Origin: 20CM-2-55-15 sp963738025 | Lineage (GTDB): Bacteria; Acidobacteriota; Terriglobia; 20CM-2-55-15 | Assembly: GCA_963738025.1 (NCBI GenBank) | Contig: CAVTWA010000011.1 | Span: forward strand, 558,001-622,000 | Reading direction: 5' to 3' | DNA length: 64,000 bases | In this document: positions 26,313-35,587 of the stretch, one piece after another | How the letters are laid out: the number at the start of each line of letters is the position of its first letter | How positions within the stretch are numbered: the first letter of the stretch is position 1 | Made by a program: the position numbers and the translations under genes | Notes under the pieces: generated by a model | Seen by the model: only the letters and a program-made list of their open reading frames with translations | What the model was told of the DNA's origin: nothing | The model's database searches: none

Positions 26313-27335
26313 CTATTTAAATGCCAACCGGGATTTACGTTCCTCTTCGGCCTTAACGGCCGGGCCGAAGAGCTTCTCGAAGAAACCTTCCTTGACCAGA
26401 CGATCGACCGTTCCATTGTCGATGACTTTCCGGTAATCAAAACCTCTCATCACGGCGGCGAGTTGGGGATCGGATTGTTGTTCGCTGACGGACTTTACGG
26501 CGGGCGTCAGGAGATAGGGCACGCGTTCGAACAGGTTGCCTTTCGCATAGATGTCGTAGAAGCGTTCGACGTCTTGGCGCGGCTGCGGGTCGTAGGCTTG
26601 ATATGCCTTCACGGCGAAGGCCTTGTCGTCATAGAAGCGCTTGATTGCCTCGGCATGAGCTTTGATGAGCAGCTCCGGAAGCCTCGGGTTGGCCACAATG
26701 CTATTTCGCTTCATCAGATATATGGTTGACGCGAAGATGTCGTCGTAATCGGCGATATTGGCAAGCGTGTTGTAACCGGCGATTTCCAGTTTGAAATAGG
26801 CAGGCGCCGTCAAGAGTGTAGCGTCCACGCGGCCGCCCTCCAGCGCTGCGACTCGGCCGTTGACGTCCGTGCCGACAGGAACCCATTGCACGTCGCGGGA
26901 GGTCATACCGAATTTCCGGATAAGCGCGTTCCCATAGTTATAGGGCGGATCGCCGATCTGGCTCACGGCGACGCGCTTGCCCTTCAATTCCTTCATACTT
27001 TTGATGTCCTTCCGGGCGACCAGCGCGAACACGGCTTTGTTCAGCGAATTGCCGACCATGACCAAGGACGAATCTTTCGCGGCAGCTTGCATGGCCGACT
27101 CCAGCGAGTAGCTCGCCATTTGAGCTTCGCCGCCGATGACCATCGCGACCCCTGCAGGGTGGCCCGCAAACACCAGGTTCACATCAAGGCCATACTTCTG
27201 GTAATAGCCGCCCTCCTTCGCAATGAACAGCGGCCATGACGCGCCGCTGCGCGTTGGGAAATTGATTGTGATCTTCTGAGGCTGCTGCAGAAGGGCGGCA
27301 GCCATGAATAAGACCAAAGTCATTCTCAGGATCAT
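26313..27335 (-). CDS. NMT1/SsuA-type ABC transporter substrate-binding protein
   Basis: A 340-residue periplasmic binding protein with a signal peptide (about 1-17), then the NMT1/THI5-like fold: 'SGASWPLFIAKEGGYYQKYG', 'LDVNLVFAGHPAGVAMVIGG', 'ELKGKRVAVSQIGDPPYNYG' and 'RVDATLLTAPAYFKLEIAGY'. Family members bind thiamine precursors, sulfonates, nitrate or taurine; the ligand cannot be told from sequence. Its ATG (27335) overlaps the stop of the MetE-like gene (ATGA), and 'GGGGAACGAC' precedes it. No ABC permease or ATPase gene is adjacent, which is unusual. Confidence 0.83.
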   Translation of the reverse strand: MILRMTLVLFMAAALLQQPQKITINFPTRSGASWPLFIAKEGGYYQKYGLDVNLVFAGHPAGVAMVIGGEAQMASYSLESAMQAAAKDSSLVMVGNSLNKAVFALVARKDIKSMKELKGKRVAVSQIGDPPYNYGNALIRKFGMTSRDVQWVPVGTDVNGRVAALEGGRVDATLLTAPAYFKLEIAGYNTLANIADYDDIFASTIYLMKRNSIVANPRLPELLIKAHAEAIKRFYDDKAFAVKAYQAYDPQPRQDVERFYDIYAKGNLFERVPYLLTPAVKSVSEQQSDPQLAAVMRGFDYRKVIDNGTVDRLVKEGFFEKLFGPAVKAEEERKSRLAFK

Positions 27336-28429
27336 GTCGTTCCCCAGACTTCCCGGGCAGTGGCAGCGACCAATTCCAGCTTCTTCCACTGCTCGTCTTC
27401 AGTCAGTAGATTGCCTTCGATCGTCGACGCAAAGCCGCACTGCGGACTCAATGCGAGGTTTTCAACCGGCACATAGCGGCTCGCCTCTTCAATGCGCCGA
27501 ATCAGTTGAACAGTTGTTTCGAGCTGGGCAAGTTTGCTGCTCACCAGGCCGAGAACCACGGTCTTATCCCGCGGCACGAAGCGCAGCGGTTCGAATGTGC
27601 CGGCGCGCTCGGATTCATATTCGAGAAGAAACGCGTCTACATTAAGTTGGTTGAATAGTTTTTCGGCGATCGGATCGTAGCCGCCTTCGGCGTACCACTT
27701 GCTCTGATTGTTTCCCCGGCAGAGATGGATCGCAAACACCACGCCCTCGCGTCTGGCCCCCTCCAGGCAAGTGTTATCGACGCGTATGGCCTCATCCAGA
27801 GCAACTTCGGGATCAATACCCATCTCATCCTGAATGTAACGCCGCCACTTGGGATCGACGTAATAGCTGTACCTCGGCGCATCGATTTGGATGTAACGAA
27901 TCCCGTCGTTGACCAGCGCCTGGATTTCAGCCTTGATGATCGGAACGATATCCCAAAGAAACTCGGAGTAGGTTTTGTAGGCTCGCTCGCTCAATCCCCT
28001 TTTGTAGGCAATCGCCGGGAATTGGTTCGCGGTGGGCAAAGTTATTTTGATGTCACCCGGCGAATGTTGCTTGAGGAAATCGGCCTCGGTTTTCGTGAGC
28101 CGCTTCTTTAGTCGGATACGTTCCACGACTATACCCAGAAGACGGCCTGAGGGGTCGGCACTGCCACCCTTCCACGCCCGCGCAATTGAGCCATCCATGT
28201 CCAGGCCTTCGACAGATTCATGGAACGCGCTCATGAAGCCTCGCCGCCGGAATTCACCATCCGTGAAGATCTTGAATCCAAGTTCCTTTTGCCGCGCGAG
28301 GATTCCCAGAATGTGCTTGTTCTCGAGTTCGTACCGTTGTTCCGAACTCAGGTGTGGATTGCTGTAGGCGTTCTGCAATTCCTTCGGTCGCAACAAACTC
28401 CCGACATGATCAGCACGATAAATCCCCAT
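27332..28429 (-). CDS. MetE C-terminal-like methyltransferase
   Basis: A 365-residue homologue of the C-terminal catalytic half of cobalamin-independent methionine synthase, of the YxjG/YxjH type. Zinc ligands appear as His235 and Cys237 in 'FAIHLCRGNN' and Cys331 in 'SPQCGFAST'. The N-terminal 'ADHVGSLLRPKEL' and 'DGEFRRRGFMSAF' form the homocysteine and folate site. It likely transfers a methyl group to homocysteine or a related thiol, but stand-alone MetE-C proteins often use donors other than methyl-THF. It is translationally coupled to a binding-protein gene, which hints at uptake of the methyl donor or acceptor. Confidence 0.82.
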   Translation of the reverse strand: MGIYRADHVGSLLRPKELQNAYSNPHLSSEQRYELENKHILGILARQKELGFKIFTDGEFRRRGFMSAFHESVEGLDMDGSIARAWKGGSADPSGRLLGIVVERIRLKKRLTKTEADFLKQHSPGDIKITLPTANQFPAIAYKRGLSERAYKTYSEFLWDIVPIIKAEIQALVNDGIRYIQIDAPRYSYYVDPKWRRYIQDEMGIDPEVALDEAIRVDNTCLEGARREGVVFAIHLCRGNNQSKWYAEGGYDPIAEKLFNQLNVDAFLLEYESERAGTFEPLRFVPRDKTVVLGLVSSKLAQLETTVQLIRRIEEASRYVPVENLALSPQCGFASTIEGNLLTEDEQWKKLELVAATAREVWGTT

Positions 28430-28680
28430 TGGAATTGGAGGATTCTACCCGCTTCCAGCTTCTGTGGCGCTAATTTGTTGGACTGGAGTGGCCTTTCAAC
28501 AGATCGACGGATCGGGCGAAGATCATTTTGCAGGCGGAGCAAAAGATTCTCAAAAAAATCGCTATAGGATTTTTAAGGGTGAAAGTGGATCGGCGTAAAA
28601 GTGGCTTGATCCTCCGACAGCGGCTGAAATTGTTTGTTTACCTGCGATTAATTGAAATACACCTTCGAAAGTAGCAAACT

Positions 28681-28710
28681 CCCCTCATTGGAAGAGAGGG
28701 GTGGAAATCC
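28681..28710 (+). promoter_or_regulatory. Hairpin covering the ribosome site of the TonB receptor
   Basis: 'CCCCTC' (28681-28686) can pair with 'GAGGGG' (28696-28701), with a 9-nt loop. The 3' arm is the Shine-Dalgarno region of the receptor gene, whose ATG is at 28711. Translation may therefore be limited unless the hairpin is opened. Confidence 0.5.
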
Positions 28711-31700
28711 ATGAAATCTATTCTGTTGGCCATTTGTGTGGCCGTGAGCGCGGTCAGCCTTTGCGCTCAGGGCACATCGCAGATCCAGGGTATCGTTAAA
28801 GACTCAACAGGCGCCGTCATAGGCGGCGTCGAAGTGAAAGCGACACAAACCGGCACGGGCGTCAGCCGAACCGTTATCACTTCCGAAGACGGTGTTTACT
28901 TCCTGCCCAATCTGCCTGTTGGTCCATATCGCGTTGAAGCGTCAAAAGCCGGCTTTTCGACTTACGCTCAAACCGGAATCGTCCTGCAGGTCGCCACAAA
29001 CCAAACAGTCGACATCGTATTAAAGGTCGGTGAGGTCGCTCAGGAGATTCAGGTTGAGGCAAACGCTGCGCAGGTCGATCTGCAGGGTGTCAGCGTCGGC
29101 TTTGTTATTGAGAACCAGCGAATCCTCGAACTGCCGCTCAATGGCCGCAACCCCGTAGAGCTGATTCAGCTCATCGGGGCTGCAGTTCCGAACGGTAAGA
29201 ACGGGACAGCCGGTATGCCGGGCGGCGTCGGCGTCTCGATTGGCGGCGGCCTGCTTTCAGGTGTGTCTTACTTTCTCGATGGAACTCTGTACAACAACCC
29301 ATTCGACGCACTGAATCTTCCGTTTCCCTTCCCTGATGCGTTACAGGAATTCAAAGTCGAGACGAGTTCGTTGACCGCGCAAAATGGTTTGCACTCCGCC
29401 GGGGCGGTCAGCGCCGTGGTCAAGTCGGGCACCAATGCCTTTCACGGGGACGCCTTTGAATTTTTCCGGAATGGTGATTTGAACGCGCGCAACGCGAACG
29501 CCGCAAGACGCGATACGCTCAAGCGCAATCAATTTGGAGGCACGCTGGGCGGGCCGATCATCGCGAACAAGCTCTTTTTCTTCGGCGGCTATCAGGGAAC
29601 GAAGACGCGCTCCGATCCGGCCGATCTCACCGGATTCGTCCCGACAGCGCGTATGTTGTCCGGTGATTTAAGTGGCTGCAATTTGCCACAACTTCACAAT
29701 CCGGCAACGGGAGCTCTCTATCCGAACAACCAGATTCCGACGGGTCAATTCAGCTCTCAGGCATTGGCGATCGTGCAGCTGTTGCCTGGCGCGCAAGGCC
29801 CGTGCGGACAGGTGAAATATGGTCCCGTGCAAAAAATCGATGAATATCAGGTGCTCGGGCGCGCGGACTACCAGCTCAGCGGTAAGGAATCGCTCTTTGT
29901 CCGTTACATGGCGACCAGCTATAAGCTGCCGCCGGCTTATCAGTTCTCCCGGAATCTGCTCGATTCAGCGACCGGCGGATTGGATGATCTCGCTCAAGCC
30001 GCTGCGATCGGCGACACGTATCTCATCAACACGAACACCGTTAACACTTTTCGTGTAGCGTTCAATCGTGTTGCGGTCGCACGGTTCAACAATGACTACT
30101 TTTCCGGATGCGACGTTGGCGTGAAGGTCTATTGTTACGTGCCGCATCAAACGGTGCTCACGGTGAGCGGCGGTCCTAATGTCGGAGTCGGCACAGCGAT
30201 TCAGGCTACGTTCGTACCCACCTATTTCACGGTATCCGAAGATCTCAGCGTCATTCGCGGTTCTCATCAGTTCGCCTTCGGTTACTCCGGTTTCAAATAC
30301 CAGCACAGCCAGAAGGCGAATGTATTTTCGGCCATTACCTTCGGATTCAACGGCATTGCGTCTGGATCCGGAATGTCTGATTTCCTGCTTGGTCAATTGG
30401 GAACGATGACGCAAGGTGCTCCGAACACAACGTTCACGTACAAGTGGTATCACGGGCTTTATGGTCAGGACACCTGGAAGGCAGCACAACGTCTGACCGT
30501 TAATCTCGGGCTTCGCTGGGAACCGTTCCTCCCTCAAGGCTTCACGAATGGGGCCGTTTACAACTGGAGCCTGGATGCCTTCAAGGCGGGAGTCCACAGC
30601 ACAGTTTTCAAGAACGCCCCCGCTGGACTGCTTTATGCGGGCGATCCGGGTTTCACCGGCAAAACCGGCGTCAAGAACCGCTATAACCAGTTCGCTCCAC
30701 GCATCGGCCTGGCATTCGATCCGAAGGGCGACGGCAAAACGTCGATTCGGGCTTCAGTCGGCACGTTCTACGACTTCCCGAATATCATGATTGCCTCGAC
30801 GCCGACGACGGCGCCACCGTTCGGCAATACCGTGACACCCACAGGCCCACTCAATTTCGCGGATCCGTATTCGACTGTGCCCGGCGGCAACCCGTTCCCT
30901 GGAACTTTCGACTCGAATGCGCCGTTTATCCAGAACGGCTCGTACATGGCGATGGAACCGAACGCAAAAGGAACGACCGTTTATTCATGGAACCTGGGCG
31001 TTCAGCGTCAGGTCGCAACCGACTGGCTGATTTCTGCTACGTATATGGGTAGCGAGACGGCACACCTCTGGGGAAGCCAGCAACTCAACCCCGCTGTGAT
31101 TGTGCCGTGTCCCGGAGGCGCCGCATTTACTACATGCAATACGACGGCGAACACGCAACAGCGGCGGCTCGCGTACCTGGCCAATCCCGATCAGGGCAAG
31201 TATCTCGGATATGTGGATCAGTTTAATTCGGGCGGGACTGGCAGCTATCACGCGATGCTGCTGTCCGCGCAAAAGCGGCTGAGCCATGGCATGAGCGTGA
31301 ATGGCAATTACACGCTGTCGCATTGCATTTCCGACCTCAATGCGGGCTCGCTGGTCGGTGGAGTTGGAGCCGGCTGGCTCGATCTCAACAATCGTCACTT
31401 CGACCGCAGCAATTGCCAGACGGGGACACTTGATGCGGCATCGGCGCTGTCTCTCGATCGCCGGCACCTTGCAAACATCTCGGGGGTTGTTGAAATTCCG
31501 CATTTCAAAAACCGGAAATTAGACAACCTTGCTTCCAACTGGCGCCTGTCATCGAGCTACCGCGTGCAATCGGGCTCTTTCCTGACGGCAAGCGCCGGTA
31601 CCGACCGGCAGCTGACCGGGGCCAATGGAGGGACACAACGGGCACAGCGGCTTCTTGCGACTGCGCTGTGCGATCATCCAAACCCGTCGTGCTGGATCAA

Positions 31701-31977
31701 TCCGGATGCCTTCGGCATTCCAGATATGGGTACGCTCGGGAATGCCGGACGGGCTACGATTCCAGGTCCGGGTTTCTGGGAAATCGACACGGCGCTGTCC
31801 CGCATCTTCCGCGTACGTGAAAACGTCAAACTGGAAGCCCGAGGTGAAGCCTTCAACCTGACCAACAGCTACCGGGCCGGCACGCCGATCACGGCCAGAA
31901 ACAACCAGAATTTTGGCCAGATTTTGACAGCCCAGGATCCGCGCATCGTACAACTGGCGCTGAAACTGGTGTTCTAA
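28711..31977 (+). CDS. Oar-like TonB-dependent outer membrane receptor
   Basis: A 1088-residue receptor of the type expanded in Acidobacteria. A signal peptide (1-20) is followed by a carboxypeptidase regulatory-like (CarboxypepD_reg) domain ('IQGIVKDSTGAVIGGVEVKA', about 25-110), a plug domain with 'ILELPLNGRNPVELIQLI' (about 133-150), and a long barrel ending in Phe ('RIVQLALKLVF'), the usual sorting signal for outer-membrane barrels. No TonB box is obvious. It takes up a large ligand, perhaps an oligosaccharide or peptide. It is transcribed alone, and its ribosome site lies in a potential hairpin (28681-28701). A family B repeat follows the stop by 7 bp. Confidence 0.9.
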   Translation: MKSILLAICVAVSAVSLCAQGTSQIQGIVKDSTGAVIGGVEVKATQTGTGVSRTVITSEDGVYFLPNLPVGPYRVEASKAGFSTYAQTGIVLQVATNQTVDIVLKVGEVAQEIQVEANAAQVDLQGVSVGFVIENQRILELPLNGRNPVELIQLIGAAVPNGKNGTAGMPGGVGVSIGGGLLSGVSYFLDGTLYNNPFDALNLPFPFPDALQEFKVETSSLTAQNGLHSAGAVSAVVKSGTNAFHGDAFEFFRNGDLNARNANAARRDTLKRNQFGGTLGGPIIANKLFFFGGYQGTKTRSDPADLTGFVPTARMLSGDLSGCNLPQLHNPATGALYPNNQIPTGQFSSQALAIVQLLPGAQGPCGQVKYGPVQKIDEYQVLGRADYQLSGKESLFVRYMATSYKLPPAYQFSRNLLDSATGGLDDLAQAAAIGDTYLINTNTVNTFRVAFNRVAVARFNNDYFSGCDVGVKVYCYVPHQTVLTVSGGPNVGVGTAIQATFVPTYFTVSEDLSVIRGSHQFAFGYSGFKYQHSQKANVFSAITFGFNGIASGSGMSDFLLGQLGTMTQGAPNTTFTYKWYHGLYGQDTWKAAQRLTVNLGLRWEPFLPQGFTNGAVYNWSLDAFKAGVHSTVFKNAPAGLLYAGDPGFTGKTGVKNRYNQFAPRIGLAFDPKGDGKTSIRASVGTFYDFPNIMIASTPTTAPPFGNTVTPTGPLNFADPYSTVPGGNPFPGTFDSNAPFIQNGSYMAMEPNAKGTTVYSWNLGVQRQVATDWLISATYMGSETAHLWGSQQLNPAVIVPCPGGAAFTTCNTTANTQQRRLAYLANPDQGKYLGYVDQFNSGGTGSYHAMLLSAQKRLSHGMSVNGNYTLSHCISDLNAGSLVGGVGAGWLDLNNRHFDRSNCQTGTLDAASALSLDRRHLANISGVVEIPHFKNRKLDNLASNWRLSSSYRVQSGSFLTASAGTDRQLTGANGGTQRAQRLLATALCDHPNPSCWINPDAFGIPDMGTLGNAGRATIPGPGFWEIDTALSRIFRVRENVKLEARGEAFNLTNSYRAGTPITARNNQNFGQILTAQDPRIVQLALKLVF

Positions 31978-31984
31978 GGCGGCC

Positions 31985-32081
31985 GTAGTCGCGGGCTTCA
32001 GCCCGCGTTTGGGTTTCGGATGATGTTGAGTTATCCGCACCCAAGTCCGCACCCAAAGGCGGGGCTGAAGCCCGCGACTAC
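31985..32081. repeat. Family B long inverted repeat
   Basis: The ends are inverted copies of 'GTAGTCGCGGGCTTCAGCC', and the middle carries 'GGATGATGTTGAGTTATCC'. The same element is found at 33092-33176 and 61129-61212. It may end transcription of the TonB receptor gene. Confidence 0.88.
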
Positions 32082-32087
32082 GATGCC

Positions 32088-32122
32088 CCGGCGCTTTGTC
32101 TCGATCCGACGAAAAGCGCCGG
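32088..32122. repeat. GC-rich inverted repeat
   Basis: Arms 'CCGGCGCTTT' and 'AAAAGCGCCGG' flank a loop of about 14 nt. It directly follows the family B element and could be a factor-independent stop in either direction, but no clear T-run follows. Confidence 0.5.
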
Positions 32123-32460
32123 CCTCGCCACTTGCCACGCTGCCGTAATAGCGGCGATGCCGTCCGTGATCCCGATGATAGAAAAAGCGCGCGCGAGCGC
32201 AATGTGCTCGGCGACCGCCGCGACCGCAATCCTATATATGAACTGTAACAATGTCCCTATGAAGAAAAAGTGTTCTGTACACCCCTATGAAGTGCTTCGG
32301 AACCAGTCCATCATCGTCGAGGCGGCCTTCAGCCCGCGTTCAAATAAGGGTGTGTTACCGAAGAGGCAGACTGGGGCAGGCGGCTCCCACTCCCCTTAAT
32401 CCGGACGCCGACCAAGGACTGTTTCGCTTGTTCCCGGTAACTCTGCCGTCTGCATAAGGG
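32123..32460. other. Gene-poor stretch with fragments
   Basis: No complete gene is seen. The minus strand between about 32087 and 32225 stays open and encodes 'HIALARAFSIIGITDGIAAI', which looks like the end of a membrane or enzyme protein I cannot name. Two copies of 'CCCTATGAAG' occur at about 32255 and 32283. It probably marks old insertions beside the DUF488/tldD scar. Confidence 0.4.
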
Positions 32461-32509
32461 CGCTTCCGATTTTCGCAACGTTCAATGCGTGATCCGTCAG
32501 ACCCTTCAT
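32461..32509 (-). pseudogene. 5' scrap of tldD next to the intact DUF488 gene
   Basis: The minus strand reads 'MKGLTDHALNVAKIGS' from an ATG overlapping the DUF488 stop (ATGA). TldD at 15566 starts 'MKDLTDHALNVAKSGG'. The match ends abruptly at the scrap's 3' side. It shows that this DUF488 copy was carried away from a position immediately upstream of tldD. Confidence 0.88.
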
Positions 32510-33045
32510 ATCAGGCTAGGATATGTGACGCGTATCCCTTCCACCTTCACAAATTTTGTCAGCTTGTGCGGTTCGACCTTTGAAGCGTTGAAGATATGGC
32601 CTGCGTGATAGCCGCGCACGAACAGCGCATCCGATACGAGTTGGCGATGGCAGCGCCAGAAAACCGCTTCCGTGCAGCAGTACACGCTGGTCTTTTCTCT
32701 TATTAAGGTGATCAGCTGATTGAGCGCCTCTTCGAACTGCGGCGTTTGCATGTAATCCGCATAGCCGCGAAAGCCGCTGTTCTGCCAGGCCGCATTGAGC
32801 GTCGATTCTTTACGGGGTTTTCGCAGCCCGCCCAGGCTTTTGAGGTGGATATATTCGACGCCGGCCTTCGGTAATTCCTGCTGGAGGTGTTCCAGATTGA
32901 ACTGGGGAGTGTGTTTGGAACCCGGAAGAGTTCGGATATCAATCAGGCGTTCGATGTGGAACGCGGTGAGGACCTCCAACGTTTCGTCCCAGCTCCGGTT
33001 CGAAAAACCCATCGTATAAGTGTCGAAATTCATTCGCAGATTCAT
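32506..33045 (-). CDS. DUF488 family protein
   Basis: A 179-residue cytoplasmic protein of the DUF488 family. Hallmarks are 'YTMGFSNRSWDETLEVL' near the start, 'LIDIRTLPGSKHTPQFN', 'YIHLKSLGGLRKPRKES', the catalytic-looking Cys pair in 'VYCCTEAVFWRCHRQLVSDA', and the ending 'RVTYPSLI'. The role is unknown; the conserved Cys/His cluster suggests metal binding or nucleic-acid chemistry. A Met four residues in (33033) is an alternative start. A broken copy of its last 35 or so codons lies upstream of tldD at 15563-15676. Confidence 0.82.
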   Translation of the reverse strand: MNLRMNFDTYTMGFSNRSWDETLEVLTAFHIERLIDIRTLPGSKHTPQFNLEHLQQELPKAGVEYIHLKSLGGLRKPRKESTLNAAWQNSGFRGYADYMQTPQFEEALNQLITLIREKTSVYCCTEAVFWRCHRQLVSDALFVRGYHAGHIFNASKVEPHKLTKFVKVEGIRVTYPSLI

Positions 33046-33091
33046 TGTAGGCTCGGACTACGAATGAATCCGAACGATTGCGATCCATCGT

Positions 33092-33176
33092 GTAGTCGCG
33101 GGCTTCAGCCCGCGTTCGGGTATCGGACAACGTTGGAGTTATCCGCACCCAGACGCGGGCTGAAGCCCGCGACTAC
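33092..33176. repeat. Family B long inverted repeat
   Basis: An 85-bp element with identical 'GTAGTCGCGGGCTTCAGCC' arms in opposite orientation. The centre is semi-conserved ('GGACAACGTTGGAGTTATCC'). It lies between the divergent DUF488 and lactate permease genes, so here it is not at a gene end. Confidence 0.9.
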
Positions 33177-33250
33177 AGTTCGAACCATCAGCGCCTGCAA
33201 TGCATTCTGCCCCTGCCTGGAAGGGGCGTTCTGTGGTATTGTTCCGCGCC

Positions 33251-34867
33251 ATGTGGCAGCAGAATTACACCCCAATTGGGAATAGTCTTGTGTTGTCGGC
33301 GCTCGTCGCCGCCATACCGATTTTCGTTCTTCTTTTCTTGATCGGCATCCGCCGGAAGCCGGCATGGATTGCCGCTCTGGCAGGACTTGGCACGGTGGTC
33401 GTTCTTGCCGCCGCCGTCTATGGAATGCCCATGGGAATGCTTTTCTCGACCATTACATATGGTGCGGCTTTCGGACTGTTCCCTATCGGCTGGGTGGTGT
33501 TTTCCGCAATTCTCCTGTACCGGGTGATGCAGGAGAGCGGAAAGTTCAACATTCTGAAAGACTCTGTCGGCCATTTAACGGACGATGGGCGTCTGCAGAT
33601 GATGCTCGTCGCCTTTGCCTTCGGCGCCTTCATTGAAGGTTGCGCGGGGTTTGGAACACCGGTCGCCGTGGCTGCCACGATGCTCACGGGGCTGGGATTT
33701 TCTCCTTTTCTCGCTGCCGCCGTTTGTCTGCTGGCTAACACAGCCCCCGTCGCTTTCGGATCGATCGCAACGCCGATTCTGACTCTGGCGCGAACGACAG
33801 GCTTGCCTTTAGATCGGCTCAGCGCAGGCGTCGGACGCATTTGCGCACCGGTTTCTCTGTTCATTCCGGCTTACATGATTGCGGTGGTGTGCGGCTGGGC
33901 CGGGTTGCGGGGCGTCCTGCCCGCGGCGGCCGTCTGCGGGATTGCCTTCGCCGGAACCCAATTCGCGGTCTCGAACTTTGTCGGCCCCGAACTCACCGAC
34001 GTCCTGGCGTCGATGGCCGCAATGGGTGCCCTGTTCGTGCTCATTAAAGTCTGGAAGCCGCGGGACAAATTCGACTTTGGACACCTGCCTCCAGCTAAGG
34101 TGTCGCACAGCGCGCGCAACGTCGCGCTGGCCTGGGCGCCGTATATGATTCTGGTCGTGCTGGTACTGCTCTGGGGATATCCACCGTTCAAAGCGAAGCT
34201 GGATGCGGTTTCAATGCCGATCCAATGGCCGGGATTGCATAACATGGTTCAACAGATGCCGCCCGTCGTCGCACAACCATCGAGGTACGGTGCGGTGTTC
34301 AATTTTCAATGGCTGTCCGCCTCCGGCACCGCATGTCTGTTCACTGCGATTCTCGGGGCCCTGGTCGTCGGACTCTCGCCGTTGCAGTTTTTTCGGGTCT
34401 TCGGAAAAACGGTCCGACAACTCCTGCTGGCCGAGCTGACGCTCGCAGCGGTCCTGGCTCTGGCCTATGTCATGAACTATTCGGGAGCCACCGGAACTCT
34501 CGGTCTGGCGTTCGCCGCGACCGGGGTTTTGTTTCCCATGTTCAGTTCCGTACTTGGCTCTCTGGGAGTTTTCCTGACCGGCAGCGACACCTCCGCCAAC
34601 GCACTTTTCGGCACACTTCAGGAAGTGACGGCAACAAAACTGGGCATGAATCCCGTTCTGATGGCGGCCGGCAACTCGGCGGGCGGAGTGATGGGAAAGA
34701 TGATCAGCCTGACCAGCATCGCAGTAGCAGCCGCCGCGACGTCGATGAAACGGGAAGACGAAGGGCGTCTCTTCGGCTTCACGTTGAAACACAGCATCTT
34801 CCTGACGCTGGTCATCGGCTGCATCGTGATGATTTACGCCTACGTCCTGCCGCAGTTCGCACCGTAA
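33251..34867 (+). CDS. lctP: L-lactate permease (LctP family)
   Basis: A 538-residue inner-membrane transporter of the lactate permease family. The N-terminus 'MWQQNYTPIGNSLVLSALVA' matches the family start, which is why the ATG at 33251 is preferred over 33200. Signatures include 'EGCAGFGTPVAVAATMLTGL', 'ANTAPVAFGSIATPILTLA', 'YSGATGTLGLAFAATG' and 'GSDTSANALFG'. About 13 membrane helices can be counted. It imports lactate or glycolate with protons. No lactate dehydrogenase gene is adjacent. No good ribosome site is seen. Confidence 0.9.
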   Translation: MWQQNYTPIGNSLVLSALVAAIPIFVLLFLIGIRRKPAWIAALAGLGTVVVLAAAVYGMPMGMLFSTITYGAAFGLFPIGWVVFSAILLYRVMQESGKFNILKDSVGHLTDDGRLQMMLVAFAFGAFIEGCAGFGTPVAVAATMLTGLGFSPFLAAAVCLLANTAPVAFGSIATPILTLARTTGLPLDRLSAGVGRICAPVSLFIPAYMIAVVCGWAGLRGVLPAAAVCGIAFAGTQFAVSNFVGPELTDVLASMAAMGALFVLIKVWKPRDKFDFGHLPPAKVSHSARNVALAWAPYMILVVLVLLWGYPPFKAKLDAVSMPIQWPGLHNMVQQMPPVVAQPSRYGAVFNFQWLSASGTACLFTAILGALVVGLSPLQFFRVFGKTVRQLLLAELTLAAVLALAYVMNYSGATGTLGLAFAATGVLFPMFSSVLGSLGVFLTGSDTSANALFGTLQEVTATKLGMNPVLMAAGNSAGGVMGKMISLTSIAVAAAATSMKREDEGRLFGFTLKHSIFLTLVIGCIVMIYAYVLPQFAP

Positions 34868-34869
34868 CT

Positions 34870-34945
34870 GTGGTCGCGGTCTATGACCGCGCTCTACCGA
34901 TCAACGAAACACGCGCGGTCAGGTCATAGAGAGCGGCGCCTGCAA
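34870..34945. repeat. Family C hairpin pair
   Basis: 'GCGGTCTATGACCGC' (perfect inverted repeat) is followed by a degenerate copy 'GCGCGGTCAGGTCATAGA'. It sits between the convergent lactate permease and glycine-zipper genes. Confidence 0.65.
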
Positions 34946-34951
34946 TCGCGA

Positions 34952-35455
34952 TTAAGCTGCGAGATCTGCCTCGCCGTAAATCTCTTCAACGCCGGACGAC
35001 TTGAAGACCCGGAGGGCGCGATCGAGTCTCACCGGATCGTTGGAGTGGACAGCAATTAAAATGGCTCCGTCATGAAGCCGCTGTTCCAGACGAGCTGCAT
35101 GATGTTCGGGAATGCCGATATGTGTGAGGGCTCCGCTTCCTCCCGCCAGACCTCCGACCATGCCGCCCACAGCGGCCCCTCCCAAGCCGGCAACCAAAGG
35201 TCCCGCGACCAGGAGTGGCCCGAGAGCCGGAATCGACAAAGCGGTGAGGCCAGCCAGAGCACCGAGAATGCCGCCGGCGATTCCGCCCTTTCGGGCTCCC
35301 CGGACGACATCTTCTCTTACTGAAATGTTCCGCGTGTCTTTGTCTTTTAAAAGAATCGAGATTTCCGAGGCCGAAAATCCGAGGTTGCGCAGATGCTGAA
35401 GGATCTCGTCTGCCTGTGGCTCGTTCGACGCGAGGCAATACACTGCATTGTCCAT
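34952..35455 (-). CDS. Glycine-zipper stress-type protein (YflT/DUF1269-like)
   Basis: A 167-residue protein. An N-terminal domain ('EPQADEILQHLRNLGFSASE', 'ISILLKDKD') resembles YflT/general stress 17M. It is followed by a Gly/Ala-rich membrane-inserting segment ('GGIAGGILGALAGLTALSI', 'GLGGAAVGGMVGGLAGGSG') and a repeat of the first domain's fold ending 'DRALRVFKSSGVEEIYG'. The start at 35455 follows 'GGGAGGTCTT'. It is probably membrane-associated, and expression under stress is typical for the family. The precise role is unknown. Confidence 0.72.
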   Translation of the reverse strand: MDNAVYCLASNEPQADEILQHLRNLGFSASEISILLKDKDTRNISVREDVVRGARKGGIAGGILGALAGLTALSIPALGPLLVAGPLVAGLGGAAVGGMVGGLAGGSGALTHIGIPEHHAARLEQRLHDGAILIAVHSNDPVRLDRALRVFKSSGVEEIYGEADLAA

Positions 35456-35587
35456 AAGACCTCCCAATCATTAAGAGTTCCGGCGACAAACCCGCGGTGC
35501 CGAAGCGAATTCAGCGCGACTTGAATCCGATGTCGTTCTCTCCAGAACTCTGGCCTGAATTTCTCACGAGTTTTGCCCCGGAGTGGA

